64,000 bases of DNA from Oscillatoria acuminata PCC 6304 (GTDB lineage Bacteria; Cyanobacteriota; Cyanobacteriia; Cyanobacteriales; Laspinemataceae), in contig NC_019693.1 in assembly GCF_000317105.1 (NCBI RefSeq), positions 5,457,227 to 5,521,226 of the forward strand. Direction: 5' to 3'. Below, one piece after another: positions 8,775 to 18,123 of this stretch (positions are counted from its first letter, which is position 1; the number at the start of each line of letters is the position of its first letter). The notes under the pieces were generated by a model. It was not told where the DNA came from. It did no database searches and saw nothing but the letters and a program-made list of their open reading frames with translations. The translations under genes and the position numbers were made by a program.

Positions 8775-10853
8775 AAAAGATGAAATTAATCTAGCATACT
8801 CCTGATCATTTTGGGATTGATAGAGGTTGAGAGCTTGGCGATAAGCCCTCATAATTTCTCGAAATATTCCTGGTACTTGATTGTTGGTTTTATTAAGATT
8901 GAGGAGAACCCAACCTAAATTATGATAGAATTCAGCTCGATTGGGTTCTATTTTAATTGCTTTTTGGAGATGAGATTTAGCAGTTTGCCAATCTTTTTCC
9001 TGCCCCAACAATGTACCCAGTCGAAATAGAACTAAAGCCTGACTTTGATTTATTGATAAACAATTTTTGTAAATTTTAACCGCGTCTTGAATGTTATTAT
9101 TGTGTTCATAAGTAATTCCTAAGTTAAAATAAATCCAAATCGCTGAATTGGATTGCTGGAGGGCTTTTTGACCCGAAGAAATCGCCTCATTAAACCGACC
9201 TTCAGAAGCATATTTCCAGCCCAAGAATCCCCAAGCAAAGGAACTCTTAGGAAGTTGAGTTGTAAATTCTTGTAAACAGCGCTCCACGTCCTGCGCTTGT
9301 TTGGTAATGACGGCTTTTTCTAGGGCAATAGTTAGACAAGGGTAAACCCAGTTTTGTAGGTCTAAATCCCCCTGTGGATTGACCTGCTTTAACTTAAATA
9401 AAGACTGCCGGGAGGCTCGAATTGCTGACTTCCATTGTTGTTGATTCAGATAAATCCACGCTTGTAAGCCTAGCGCAAATGTTAAATTCGGATCCAGTTG
9501 CAGAGATCGCCCCACAGCAGTTTCTGCTTCTTGCCACTTTCCAACCTTCCCCAATGCCCAGGCTAAATTAGCCTGAATCCATGCTTCTTGTCCAGACAAG
9601 TTTGCCGCTTGTTGAAGATTTTTTAAGGCATCTGACCACTTATTTTTGCGACATTGAATCAGCCCTAAAACCCCATACCCTCTTCCATCATTGGGGAGCA
9701 GTTGAATGGCTTGTAAAGCTGCCTTTTCCGCTTTTCCATCATTGATATGAGTTAAGACTAAAGCTAACTCTACCGCTGCTTCGCCATTGGTGGGTTCGTT
9801 GTTTAAACATTTCTCATAAGATTGAGCCGCTTCAGCGAGTTTACCTTGGCTGACTAATTGCTGCGATCGCCGCTGACTGGGGGAAACAAATTTCCCATTC
9901 AAAGCATTGATTAACTCATCGGCAGTTTGGAAGCGATCTTCTGCACGCATTCTCAAACAAGTTAATATGACTTTTTCTAGTATCGGGCTAATACTTGGGA
10001 CAAGCTTTCGAGGGGGAATCAATGTATCAGACAAAGCTCTTTGAGTTGCTGGTTCCGGCAATTGACCCGATATTGTCTCATACATTGAAGCCCCTAAAGA
10101 ATAAAAATCAAGGCTAGGTCCTCTTCTCCCAGTCGGAATATTTTGTTCAAGGGGTGCATAGGCAACGGTTCCAATTTCGGTCATATTTTGAGTTTTATTC
10201 GCGATAAACTCTCGGGCATTGCCAAAGTCAATTAAAACCGGCAGATCCGTATCGTTTATTATAATGTTTTCCGGCTTAATATCCCGATGTAAAAGGTTAT
10301 TCGCATGGACCAACTTTAGAGCCTCGGTTAACTGTAAAAAATATTGTATAGCTTTGTCTTCGGCCAATTTATTCTCTGCTTTTATGACGTCTGACAAAGG
10401 TTTCCCTTTGACAAAATCCATGACAATATAAGCTGTATTATTTTGCTCAAACCAGTCAAATATTCTAACAATATTTGGATGAACACATCGAGACAAATAT
10501 TGAGCTTCTATTTTAAATTTATCAAGTTGTTCCCGTTGGTCTTTAGGACTAATAACATTAGACCACAAAATACTTGTGCCTCGACGAGAGGATTTGTCTG
10601 GAAAAAGCTCTTTAATGGCAACCTCTTTGCCATCAACTAAGTCTAAGCCTTTGTAAGTCACCCCAAAGCCCCCTTGGCCAAGGGTTTTTTCAACCCGATA
10701 TTTATTTTGATTTAACAGAGTGCCTGAAGGGAGATGTAAAAGTGACTCAGCAGTCGAGGAGTCTTGTGTCAAATTTAAGGGCGCACCACAGGAAATACAA
10801 GTGATACTGCCCTCGGGATTTTCAAATAAACAAGTGTCACATTGAATTGACAT
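8751..10853 (-). CDS. Zinc-ribbon Ser/Thr protein kinase with TPR array
   Basis: The chosen start is the ATG at complement 10851-10853, which puts the Cys prefix at the N-terminus; a longer ORF exists but reads into the upstream gene. The protein has 700 residues. Cys5, Cys8, Cys19 and Cys22 form a C-x2-C-x10-C-x2-C ribbon. The kinase domain (about 45-315) has a classical GQGGFG loop, AIKE lysine, HRDIKPEN near 190 and LIDFG. The activation segment reads EIGTVAYAPLEQ. A long TPR-like array (about 330-690) follows with no membrane helix, so this is a soluble kinase with a protein-binding platform. It lies 25 nt after its paralogue, the kinase-FHA gene, as last gene of the large minus-strand cluster. 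It is the probable kinase of a kinase-PP2C-vWA module. Confidence 0.94.
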   Translation of the reverse strand: MSIQCDTCLFENPEGSITCISCGAPLNLTQDSSTAESLLHLPSGTLLNQNKYRVEKTLGQGGFGVTYKGLDLVDGKEVAIKELFPDKSSRRGTSILWSNVISPKDQREQLDKFKIEAQYLSRCVHPNIVRIFDWFEQNNTAYIVMDFVKGKPLSDVIKAENKLAEDKAIQYFLQLTEALKLVHANNLLHRDIKPENIIINDTDLPVLIDFGNAREFIANKTQNMTEIGTVAYAPLEQNIPTGRRGPSLDFYSLGASMYETISGQLPEPATQRALSDTLIPPRKLVPSISPILEKVILTCLRMRAEDRFQTADELINALNGKFVSPSQRRSQQLVSQGKLAEAAQSYEKCLNNEPTNGEAAVELALVLTHINDGKAEKAALQAIQLLPNDGRGYGVLGLIQCRKNKWSDALKNLQQAANLSGQEAWIQANLAWALGKVGKWQEAETAVGRSLQLDPNLTFALGLQAWIYLNQQQWKSAIRASRQSLFKLKQVNPQGDLDLQNWVYPCLTIALEKAVITKQAQDVERCLQEFTTQLPKSSFAWGFLGWKYASEGRFNEAISSGQKALQQSNSAIWIYFNLGITYEHNNNIQDAVKIYKNCLSINQSQALVLFRLGTLLGQEKDWQTAKSHLQKAIKIEPNRAEFYHNLGWVLLNLNKTNNQVPGIFREIMRAYRQALNLYQSQNDQEYARLISSFQKAGINI

Positions 10854-10878
10854 AGTTTTAGGCTCCCCATTAGTGAAC

Positions 10879-12153
10879 TTAAATAGATTGAAATAAAAAA
10901 CGCACTTTGCCAAAGGAAATGGCATCTCCAAATTGAATTAATTCTGGAGTGGTTATCTTTTGAAAAGTGGATTGTCCAGAATGCTTGACAAAAACGCCAT
11001 TGAGAGAGGTTAAATCACGAATTTTCCATTGGTTATTTTCCTGATAGAGCACAGCGTGTTGGCGAGACACGGTATCTGATCCAGGAAAGCTATCCAAGGA
11101 AATATCCACGATCTCTCCATCGGGTGAGAGTCGTCCGACAATCATCGGAGTGCGATCGAGGATAAATTCGGCCTTACCTGTAGAGGGTGGCAACGGAATC
11201 AGTCTCGCCAGTTGACTGCCTGCGCCGATCGCCGCAATCAGTTCGTCAACGGTTTGGAAACGCTCCTCAACCCGGATTTTTAAACCCTGAAGAATCACCG
11301 CTTCCAATCTGGGGTCGAGTCCCGAGACCAATTTGCCCGGTGGAATCAAGGTATCTGTCGCGACTCGTTCTACCGCCGGTGGAGGAAGTTGCCCAGTCAG
11401 CAATTCATACATAGAAGCACACAAAGCATAAATATCTGTAGCAGGCCAACGTTTGCCACGATAACTATATTGTTCTAAGGGCGCATAACCTGGAGTCAGG
11501 GTAACGCTCATTTGGCGAGTTTGTCCGGCAATAAACTCTTTGGTTGCTCCAAAATCAATTAAAATGGGCCGATCGCCTTGGTTGAGGATAATATTGTCTG
11601 GTTTGATATCCCGATGCAACAGATTGATGGAGTGAATTGCTCGCAAAGTATGAGCCATTTGTAGAAAATAACGTTTCACCCGATCAGGAGAGAGAGGCCC
11701 TTCTTCTTCTAGAACTGTAGACAGGGGTTTTCCCGAGAGAAATTCCATGACCACATAGGCCGTATTATTTTCTTCAAACCAATCGTAAACTTGGACAATA
11801 TTGGGATGGACACATTTCGCTAAATATTGAGCTTCCGTGGCAAATTTTTTCAGTTGTACCTGTCGATTTTGCGGGGTAACGCTGTGATGCCAAATTACGG
11901 TTGTTCCCTGTCGAGTAGCGCGTTCGGGCCAGTTTTCTTTGATTGCAACGATTCGAGATTTAGCTAAATCTCTGGCTTTGTAAGTAATGCCAAAACCTCC
12001 TTCACCAATTACTCGGTCTATTTGATAGTGTTTTTGATGCAGAAAAAGACCCGACGGCAAATGAGAGGTGGGTACAAGAGATGAACCGCATTGAATACAG
12101 GCGATCGGCAGATCCAAATTTTCTGCAAAGCAATAAGGACAGGTTTGGGACAT
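10879..12153 (-). CDS. Zinc-ribbon Ser/Thr protein kinase with C-terminal FHA domain
   Basis: This is a 424-residue soluble kinase starting at ATG (complement of 12151-12153). Cys5, Cys8, Cys19 and Cys22 form a prefix with the same spacing as in the neighbouring kinase and the FHA protein at 14138. The kinase domain (about 40-310) has GEGGFG, AIKE, HRDIKPDN near 184 and LIDFG. Residues about 325-424 are an FHA domain with the Gly-Arg, SRQH and LNGVFV landmarks, so this kinase can bind phosphothreonine, perhaps its own or that of a partner. It starts 30 nt downstream of the PP2C gene. The kinase domain is closely similar to that encoded at 8751-10853, which points to tandem duplication. Confidence 0.95.
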   Translation of the reverse strand: MSQTCPYCFAENLDLPIACIQCGSSLVPTSHLPSGLFLHQKHYQIDRVIGEGGFGITYKARDLAKSRIVAIKENWPERATRQGTTVIWHHSVTPQNRQVQLKKFATEAQYLAKCVHPNIVQVYDWFEENNTAYVVMEFLSGKPLSTVLEEEGPLSPDRVKRYFLQMAHTLRAIHSINLLHRDIKPDNIILNQGDRPILIDFGATKEFIAGQTRQMSVTLTPGYAPLEQYSYRGKRWPATDIYALCASMYELLTGQLPPPAVERVATDTLIPPGKLVSGLDPRLEAVILQGLKIRVEERFQTVDELIAAIGAGSQLARLIPLPPSTGKAEFILDRTPMIVGRLSPDGEIVDISLDSFPGSDTVSRQHAVLYQENNQWKIRDLTSLNGVFVKHSGQSTFQKITTPELIQFGDAISFGKVRFLFQSI

Positions 12154-12183
12154 GACTAAACACTCATCAAGTTTTTCCGGATT

Positions 12184-14025
12184 CTAGTAAGTAGCTCTCA
12201 GGCTAGATTTGAGTTTTAAAGCCAGTAAAGTAGCGTTATCGGAAGCCCCTTCTTCTAAAACCCGATTGATCGCCTGATTGACTGCATCCGATAAAGTCAA
12301 ATCTGGACTAAATATTTTCGCCAGTTCTTCGGATTTGACTTCATCCCATACCCCGTCAGAGCAAAGAATTAAAATATCATCTGGTTCTAGTTTCAGGGAA
12401 AAGTCTGAGGAAAATCGGGTTAATTCTTGAACATAACCGTCACTCAATCGACGTTTGGAACCAATGGATTTCGTGAGGACATTCCGATTCGGGTGGTCTA
12501 GGCTTTCTTCATAGTCAATTTCTCCACTAGCGAGGAGTAGGGCAATCATGGAGTGGTCTTCGCTCAGTTGGCAAATTATTCCATTTCTGAGTAAATAAAT
12601 CCGACTATCTCCCACATGGGCGATGGCTAATTCTGCACCCACTGCTAAGACAATACTTAAAGTCGTGCCACCATCGCGGACTTCGTTGGCAACCGCTTCA
12701 TTTGCTTTTTGAACAGTGGAACGTAGCCATTGCGATCGCAATTCCGGAGTGAGGAGTTCTCCCTCCATCGGCGCTTCCAAAATCGTTTGGACTGCTATTC
12801 TGCTGGCAACTTCTCCTTGTGCCATGCCTCCCATTCCATCGGCAACAATGCCTAAGATTAAAGGGGCTGAATGGGTGGACTGTTGTTGTCTAACCCCATA
12901 GTTATCTTCATTTTGCAAGCGATTGATAGAGAGTCCCCCGGTTGAGCGTCCCGCCACTTCCCAGGACAAGTTAGCCGCTTCCAAGAACTGACGAGTTTCC
13001 ACCAGGAGATTGAGAAATTGTGGCAAAGTGAATCTATCCTCAGAAATTTCCGAGAGGCTAATCTTTAACAGTTGAGAGATCCGAGGAATCGGGTCAACTT
13101 TTAAGTCAGATAAGCAATCACTTACAGGTTGATGATGAATGGATTCATAGAGCAGACTTCCAACAGTATAGGTACTCATTTGTTCTTGAATCTGAGCACC
13201 CGTTGCCAGTTCAGGTGCACAGTAAGGAGCCATTAATCCTTCACTGAGTTGAGAATCTAATGGATAGGCCCCGGTTAAATCAAAAAAGGCGATCGGTGTT
13301 CTTTTTTCAATGAATTTCGGGGAAATATAAATAAAGCACCAACTCCGTTGATAGGCATAGCGAAAGAATTGACACACTTGTGCGGCGATCGCCAAAGCAT
13401 CTGTGAGTGGGATATCCTCTTGCAACCAGTGTTCTAACGTTTTATCTGCTTCCGGTAACGCCGTGAGCACCAGTAACTTTTCCATCGGTTCTTCTGAGGT
13501 TCCTGGGGAGTCTGGATAAGATTCTTCCTCTAAATAAGTAGAAGTATTTTCCTCTTCCGATAAATCTGCTGCTAACGTTTCCGGTTCTCCCTCAATGGAA
13601 GCATCCGGGTTGGATTCTGACCCCTCTAAATCCTGAGAATCCTGGTCATCTGCAAATTCATTTAGAGTTTGGTCTAAATCTTGAGAAGGTTGGGGAGAAG
13701 CTAGACTGAGTTGAACTAAATTTTTGACATCCCATGCCAACAACTCAGAAATCATTTTATGATTTTCTAACACTTTTCTGAGATCGAGTTCCCGCTTCAG
13801 TCCTCCTGTCACTGAGCCAACTCTTAGCAAAGCCATTCGCTCTTCACCCCCGGAAGACTCATCGCTATCACTAGGACTTTCTCTCTGTTGTAATCGGACC
13901 TGGAAATAAGCAACATCGGCCAATTGGCCGAGATAAGATAAAATGTGAACTTGCCAGGTTTTGAACATAAACTGGCTGTTTTCAGTAATTTGAAGAATAG
14001 CCGTGAGCTGTGCCGAAGAAGTCAT
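12184..14025 (-). CDS. PP2C-type protein phosphatase with N-terminal degenerate kinase-like region
   Basis: I prefer the ATG at complement 14023-14025 (613 residues) over an upstream TTG. The C-terminal PP2C domain (about 365-610) keeps the metal-binding set: RLQNED, VADGMGG, LCSDGVWD and ASDNAT. It should be an active Mg/Mn-dependent Ser/Thr phosphatase that reverses the adjacent kinases. The N-terminal half has an acidic Glu/Ser/Asp-rich linker (about 115-185). A segment at about 190-350 looks like a kinase C-lobe without catalytic residues: FFDLTGA where DFG would be, no HRD motif, then APEL and STYTVGSLLYE. I read this as a pseudokinase. A G/C-rich hairpin lies between this gene and the FHA gene upstream. 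The gene is part of a TerY-P-like triad (kinase, PP2C, vWA). Confidence 0.93.
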   Translation of the reverse strand: MTSSAQLTAILQITENSQFMFKTWQVHILSYLGQLADVAYFQVRLQQRESPSDSDESSGGEERMALLRVGSVTGGLKRELDLRKVLENHKMISELLAWDVKNLVQLSLASPQPSQDLDQTLNEFADDQDSQDLEGSESNPDASIEGEPETLAADLSEEENTSTYLEEESYPDSPGTSEEPMEKLLVLTALPEADKTLEHWLQEDIPLTDALAIAAQVCQFFRYAYQRSWCFIYISPKFIEKRTPIAFFDLTGAYPLDSQLSEGLMAPYCAPELATGAQIQEQMSTYTVGSLLYESIHHQPVSDCLSDLKVDPIPRISQLLKISLSEISEDRFTLPQFLNLLVETRQFLEAANLSWEVAGRSTGGLSINRLQNEDNYGVRQQQSTHSAPLILGIVADGMGGMAQGEVASRIAVQTILEAPMEGELLTPELRSQWLRSTVQKANEAVANEVRDGGTTLSIVLAVGAELAIAHVGDSRIYLLRNGIICQLSEDHSMIALLLASGEIDYEESLDHPNRNVLTKSIGSKRRLSDGYVQELTRFSSDFSLKLEPDDILILCSDGVWDEVKSEELAKIFSPDLTLSDAVNQAINRVLEEGASDNATLLALKLKSSLRATY

Positions 14026-14097
14026 GGATTTAAGTGAGGAATGAAGGGTGCATTTAAACTGTAAATTAGCAGGCAAATGTCAGGTTGATGACTGTAC

Positions 14098-14118
14098 CCC
14101 CACCCGCTTAGGGTGGGG
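14098..14118. terminator. GC-rich intercistronic hairpin
   Basis: CCCCACCC (14098-14105) pairs perfectly with GGGTGGGG (14111-14118) around a 5-nt loop, in the 112-nt gap between the FHA and PP2C genes. No T-run follows on the minus strand. A partial terminator or an RNA stability element that lowers downstream expression is more likely than full termination. Confidence 0.45.
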
Positions 14119-14137
14119 TTGGTTTCCGGGTTAAATG

Positions 14138-14719
14138 TTAGGGACTTTGGAACAAAAATTTAATTTTAGCAATGGCAATCTCATCTCCCGGTTTTAAGGC
14201 TTCTGGCAGGGTAATTCTGGCCCCAAAACGACCTTGGCCCAAGGGTTTAATAAATATGCCGTTGACTGACCCTATATCCTTGATTTTCCACAGACCATTT
14301 TCTGCATAGATTTCACCATGTAATCTCGAAATATGCTCATCTCCTGGAAATCCTTCCAAGTCAACATCAACGGGTCCTGTATCTGGGTCAAATTTCCCAA
14401 TGAGCGCATTACTACCATCTAATAAGAATTCAGAGGTGGGTACCCCGGGTTGCTTACAAATTAGACGAGCAGTTCCAGCTATTTGGGGAGGAGGAGGAGG
14501 AGGCGGCGGCGGAAGGAAGTCTCCAGGTGCTGGTTCTAACCGGACCGTTTCTTTTGAAGATCCACCTGGAGAAAAAATATCGATCACCGTATCATCGAGT
14601 TTTGGTGGCAAGGGTGGCGCTCCCACCGTTGCTGGACCCCCAAGTTCTTGACCACAAGCCTCACAAAATTCAGAAGTGTCGGGGTTTTCAGATCCACAAA
14701 CGGGACAGGTAATTGTCAT
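14138..14719 (-). CDS. Zinc-ribbon FHA protein with polyproline linker
   Basis: This is a 193-residue soluble adaptor starting at ATG (complement of 14717-14719; the ORF's upstream TTG is unlikely). Cys5, Cys8, Cys19 and Cys22 form the same ribbon seen in the two downstream kinases. A Pro-rich linker with nine consecutive prolines (about 73-81) follows. The C-terminal FHA domain (about 85-193) has IGKFDPDTG, ISRLHGEIY and VNGIFI. It resembles the FHA domain of the kinase at 10879 down to the terminal FLFQS. It probably reads threonine phosphorylation made by those kinases, possibly on the vWA protein encoded 48 nt upstream. Unlike the kinases it has no catalytic domain. Confidence 0.92.
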   Translation of the reverse strand: MTITCPVCGSENPDTSEFCEACGQELGGPATVGAPPLPPKLDDTVIDIFSPGGSSKETVRLEPAPGDFLPPPPPPPPPQIAGTARLICKQPGVPTSEFLLDGSNALIGKFDPDTGPVDVDLEGFPGDEHISRLHGEIYAENGLWKIKDIGSVNGIFIKPLGQGRFGARITLPEALKPGDEIAIAKIKFLFQSP

Positions 14720-14767
14720 GGCTTTCAATCCTTATATAATTTACCGAAAACAAATGTGAGGTAGAAA

Positions 14768-16153
14768 TTAAGTACCCGAAATTTCTCGGATTTTTGCTTC
14801 GTTCAATTCATCGTTAATATCTTCCCCCATTTTAACAGTTTTACCCTTTGCACCCATTTTGACAGTTTTGCGGGTATCGGAAGAAATTTTACGGGTTTTC
14901 CGCAATTCGTCTTGAACGCTGTCAAGAGATTGGGTCATTGAGGTATTGCCGAGTCGCTGAGTTAAGCGTTTGGCCTTTTCTAACAGTTCTCCCGCTTGTT
15001 CTGGATTGCGATCGGCAATTTTAGTGGCTTCTTTGACCAAATCTGTGATATTACATTGTTGAACATATCCCATCACTTCTGGATCAACTTGTGCCGCCAT
15101 TTGTCCAGCGAGAAATTGTACAACTACATTGGTTGCCGGTAATTCCCCCCGCCGATTTTGTCCCGGAATTTCGTAGGTTAATCCCAGTTGAGCAAGACGC
15201 ATCCGAGAAGCGGGACGACTATCAATCTCAAATTCTAGGATAAAGATAGTTTCATCATTAGCCGTGGCGTTACCAATGGGATAGGGGGCTTGAGTTAAGG
15301 GAAATTCCGCTTGATCAGGATAGGCGCGGACAATTCGGTTCAGACGAACCCCTTTAACCATTTGAACACTTAAGGCTAAGTTGGTGATGACATCTTGTTG
15401 AGCATTTTGAAATTCTTCGATAATAGTCGAGGGCAATTTTGTAATGGGAACTGCATTGGAATCGCGTGTATTTTCATCGGCAACTACGGGAAAACAACGA
15501 CCTCCTGTGGTATCGCTGAGGTGGATTAATAGGTTCTCGTCATAGTCACCTACTCCCAAGGCAGTAATTGGAATATTGTTGCTTGCAAATTGGACTGCTA
15601 AATCCCGACATTGATCTTCGTCAAAGGTTTGACCATCGGTAAAGAGTAAGGTGCGGCGACTGGTCATATTTTGGGTAGCCAGTAACTTGATTGCTTCTTT
15701 CATGCCGAGGGCCATCCGAGTACCTCCGGAAAAGCTTCGCAGTTGTCCGATCGCCTGTTCTAATTGATTGATTTGAGTTGCTGGGGTCAGAGGAATCAAG
15801 GTGGAAGCGGTATCGTCAAACTGCACGATCGCCACGCGATCACTCGCGGTGAGTCTGCCGGACCGAATCAGCGCATAGAGGGATTCCATAACGATATCAA
15901 TTTTCGTTTTTCCCCCAGTCACCCCCATATATTCGTTCCCATCCACCATAAAGGTTTCGCCGGTTTCTTGGACATCTCCGGCAACGACTTCATACATTGA
16001 GCCACTGGTATCAATGACAAAGGTAAATGTTGTGGAAGGGCGACTGGCTGCCACATCTCGGCTGGGTCGCAGTTTCAGCATCAAAAACATTTTTTGTGAG
16101 GCTGTATCCGCCGGTAAAAATTCTCGGTGAGGCGTGATTTTTACATTAAGCAT
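14768..16153 (-). CDS. Cytoplasmic vWA domain protein (TerY-P-like)
   Basis: The start is the ATG at complement 16151-16153, with a GGGAG ribosome-binding site 5 nt upstream; the longer ORF begins with TTG. The 461-residue protein has no signal peptide. The vWA domain (about 42-230) keeps the metal-ion-dependent adhesion site: DTSGS (Asp48, Ser50, Ser52), the TRMALG threonine and LLFTDGQTFDEDQ. A beta-rich region follows (about 255-355), then helices. The C-terminus carries two copies of a K-T-V-K-M-G hexapeptide, a plausible phospho-threonine target for the neighbouring kinases and FHA proteins (inference). This is the vWA member of a TerY-P-type triad. Such vWA proteins act as metal-dependent protein-interaction scaffolds. 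Confidence 0.93.
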   Translation of the reverse strand: MLNVKITPHREFLPADTASQKMFLMLKLRPSRDVAASRPSTTFTFVIDTSGSMYEVVAGDVQETGETFMVDGNEYMGVTGGKTKIDIVMESLYALIRSGRLTASDRVAIVQFDDTASTLIPLTPATQINQLEQAIGQLRSFSGGTRMALGMKEAIKLLATQNMTSRRTLLFTDGQTFDEDQCRDLAVQFASNNIPITALGVGDYDENLLIHLSDTTGGRCFPVVADENTRDSNAVPITKLPSTIIEEFQNAQQDVITNLALSVQMVKGVRLNRIVRAYPDQAEFPLTQAPYPIGNATANDETIFILEFEIDSRPASRMRLAQLGLTYEIPGQNRRGELPATNVVVQFLAGQMAAQVDPEVMGYVQQCNITDLVKEATKIADRNPEQAGELLEKAKRLTQRLGNTSMTQSLDSVQDELRKTRKISSDTRKTVKMGAKGKTVKMGEDINDELNEAKIREISGT

Positions 16154-16185
16154 AATAACTCCCAAGGTCAAATTCCGTGAATCAT

Positions 16186-16569
16186 TTAACAAAAGATGAG
16201 CGGAGGTAACGCACCTCTGCTGGGTTCTATTTCAGAAATATCGGGAAAAACCAGGGGCGGAATTTCTTGATTTCCTGAATCCTGTAATTGATGTAGATTC
16301 GCTGCACCCATTGGTGGCAGGTCTAAGGCGATCGCACTTTCTCGATATCCTTCCTTAATATCTTGAATCCAATGGTTAATTAATCGAGTGAGATTACCGT
16401 CGTTGAGATGGCAGCAACTTTGCTGCTGGAAATATTCGCGAATTTCTTCTCGCAGCGTTGAAGTTAAAAATTTTTCAGGATAATTTTCTTCAGCTTGAGT
16501 TAGATCCCGGTAATAGTCAAACGAATCAGGAAGGTCTTTAAGTTTGAGGCTTAATTTGTATTTTACCAT
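16186..16569 (-). CDS. Small hypothetical protein, 127 residues
   Basis: This gene starts with ATG (complement of 16567-16569), 25 nt after the vWA-membrane gene and 32 nt before the cytoplasmic vWA gene, so it is very likely co-transcribed. The N-terminus is charged and helical with two adjacent Cys (QQSCCHLNDG), and the C-terminus is Pro-rich (IPPLVFPD, ALPPLIFC). It has no signal peptide and no recognised domain. Its placement between two vWA genes suggests a partner or adaptor, but nothing in the sequence proves it. Confidence 0.75.
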   Translation of the reverse strand: MVKYKLSLKLKDLPDSFDYYRDLTQAEENYPEKFLTSTLREEIREYFQQQSCCHLNDGNLTRLINHWIQDIKEGYRESAIALDLPPMGAANLHQLQDSGNQEIPPLVFPDISEIEPSRGALPPLIFC

Positions 16570-16594
16570 AAATTTCTAACCTGTCAACAATTTA

Positions 16595-18094
16595 TCAGCC
16601 CCTTTGTAACAAAGATTTCTGAGTAGCAGTTTTGACTTCCAGACTGACCTCGCCTATTTTGCGATGATCGCCATCTTTGAGTTCCTGTTTGAGAATTTTC
16701 ATGCCTTTGAGCTTTTGCATATCTTCATGAAACTGCATAATAATCTTTTCTCCTTCCAAGTAAACTTGAGCGGTCACGGGCGGATACCCCTGATCTTTCC
16801 GTAGGTAAACATGGGCATCATCAGAACTCCCCAAGACAATCGGTTTTGCTCCTAAAGAAATTTTGGTTTGTTCCGTGGGAGTCCAATGAATCACTAGCCA
16901 TGCTTCTCGGCTCAACTGTTCAATCAAGGCGATCGCTAATCCAATGAAAAAGCCGATAATTGCAGCCCCAACCAAGCGCCCTATTAAATCTCCAGAAACA
17001 GCAGAAAGCACTAAAAACCCAATCGATCCAGCAACCCCACCGACTGCACCCGCTTGAAGAGCACGGCGCAATTGTAAGTTAGGAACAACGAAAGAAATAC
17101 CCCCACCCAAAAGAGTTCCTAATATCGTCCACCCCACAATTTGACCCCCAGTTGCGAGAATCGGAATACCGGCAACCGGAGTAAACAAAAGCTGTCCGAG
17201 TCCTCCTGCGGTTATTCCTGCCACCACACCCCCTAAACTGCCGATCGCCCCTTCTTTTTGGGAAAGAATTCGCCGCCGCAGATAATGATTTTGTCCGGCA
17301 ATCAGAGCTAAAGCCGTACCGATCGCCAGCATTGCAGTCCATCCACCAATTCTCAAGACAGAATAGACTAATCCATAATTTCCCGTAGAACCTGACTCAA
17401 CCAATTGGTTCCCATAAATGACCGCTTCGGCTTGACGAAAGGCGACATCAAAATCTCCCGAATTGACATAGAAAACTTTGTCTGAATTTCCAGTCAGTTG
17501 CGTTAAAAAATTAACATCAGCATCCCCAGTTGCCACAGCAACCAAATTAATATTCTGGCTGATTGCAGAACGCCCTGCTGCCAATGTTTTAGACTTTTCA
17601 GAGCGGGTATTGGCCCCAGCATAGCCCGGTTCTCCATCGGTAAATAAGAGAATATGGCGGTCAAATGAGGTGCTTTGTAATTCTTGAGTCGCCGCTTCAA
17701 TTCCCAGGTCCATTTTAGTGCCGCCTCCATCGGATAAACTGGCGATCGCCTGTTGCAGCAGAGTTTTTTCTCCGCTCAGATTAGCCGCCACTTGAACATT
17801 AGTGCCAAATCCGATAGCCGCAATTTGATTCTCAGACAAATCTTGTCGCTGCACGAAACTTTGAGCAGCGGATTTAACTTCCTGCAATTTCGAGCCATCC
17901 ATACTGCCGGAAGTATCAATCAGTAAGACAATCCCTTGAGGCGATCGCGGTTGTACCGTCGGCGATTGTTTAGTCAAGGCGAGGAGCGTTTCTCCCAGGA
18001 CTGTAGCGGCGAGAAAGCAGCCCCCCGCTCCATACAAACCAAATAAAATGGGTTTGCTAAGTCTCTGTCTTAATGAATTAAAAAGTGTTTGCAT
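16595..18094 (-). CDS. vWA domain fused to membrane segments and FHA-like tail
   Basis: This is a 499-residue membrane protein. A hydrophobic segment (about 17-40) precedes a vWA domain (about 52-220) with LLIDTSGS (Asp60, Ser62, Ser64) and ILLFTDGEP. A first helix near 240-265 is followed by a Gly-rich membrane region (about 285-390, four or more helices with GxxxG-type spacing). The last 100 residues look like a degenerate FHA domain (KPIVLGSSDDAHVYL then KIGEVSLEV). The vWA part should face the periplasm and the FHA-like tail the cytoplasm, if the helix count is right. The same elements occur as two separate genes at 21319-23614. The protein could pass an external signal to the cytoplasmic kinase/FHA group (inference). 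Confidence 0.9.
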   Translation of the reverse strand: MQTLFNSLRQRLSKPILFGLYGAGGCFLAATVLGETLLALTKQSPTVQPRSPQGIVLLIDTSGSMDGSKLQEVKSAAQSFVQRQDLSENQIAAIGFGTNVQVAANLSGEKTLLQQAIASLSDGGGTKMDLGIEAATQELQSTSFDRHILLFTDGEPGYAGANTRSEKSKTLAAGRSAISQNINLVAVATGDADVNFLTQLTGNSDKVFYVNSGDFDVAFRQAEAVIYGNQLVESGSTGNYGLVYSVLRIGGWTAMLAIGTALALIAGQNHYLRRRILSQKEGAIGSLGGVVAGITAGGLGQLLFTPVAGIPILATGGQIVGWTILGTLLGGGISFVVPNLQLRRALQAGAVGGVAGSIGFLVLSAVSGDLIGRLVGAAIIGFFIGLAIALIEQLSREAWLVIHWTPTEQTKISLGAKPIVLGSSDDAHVYLRKDQGYPPVTAQVYLEGEKIIMQFHEDMQKLKGMKILKQELKDGDHRKIGEVSLEVKTATQKSLLQRG

Positions 18095-18123
18095 TTTAAC
18101 TACCTAGTTGTTATGTGTTTGAA

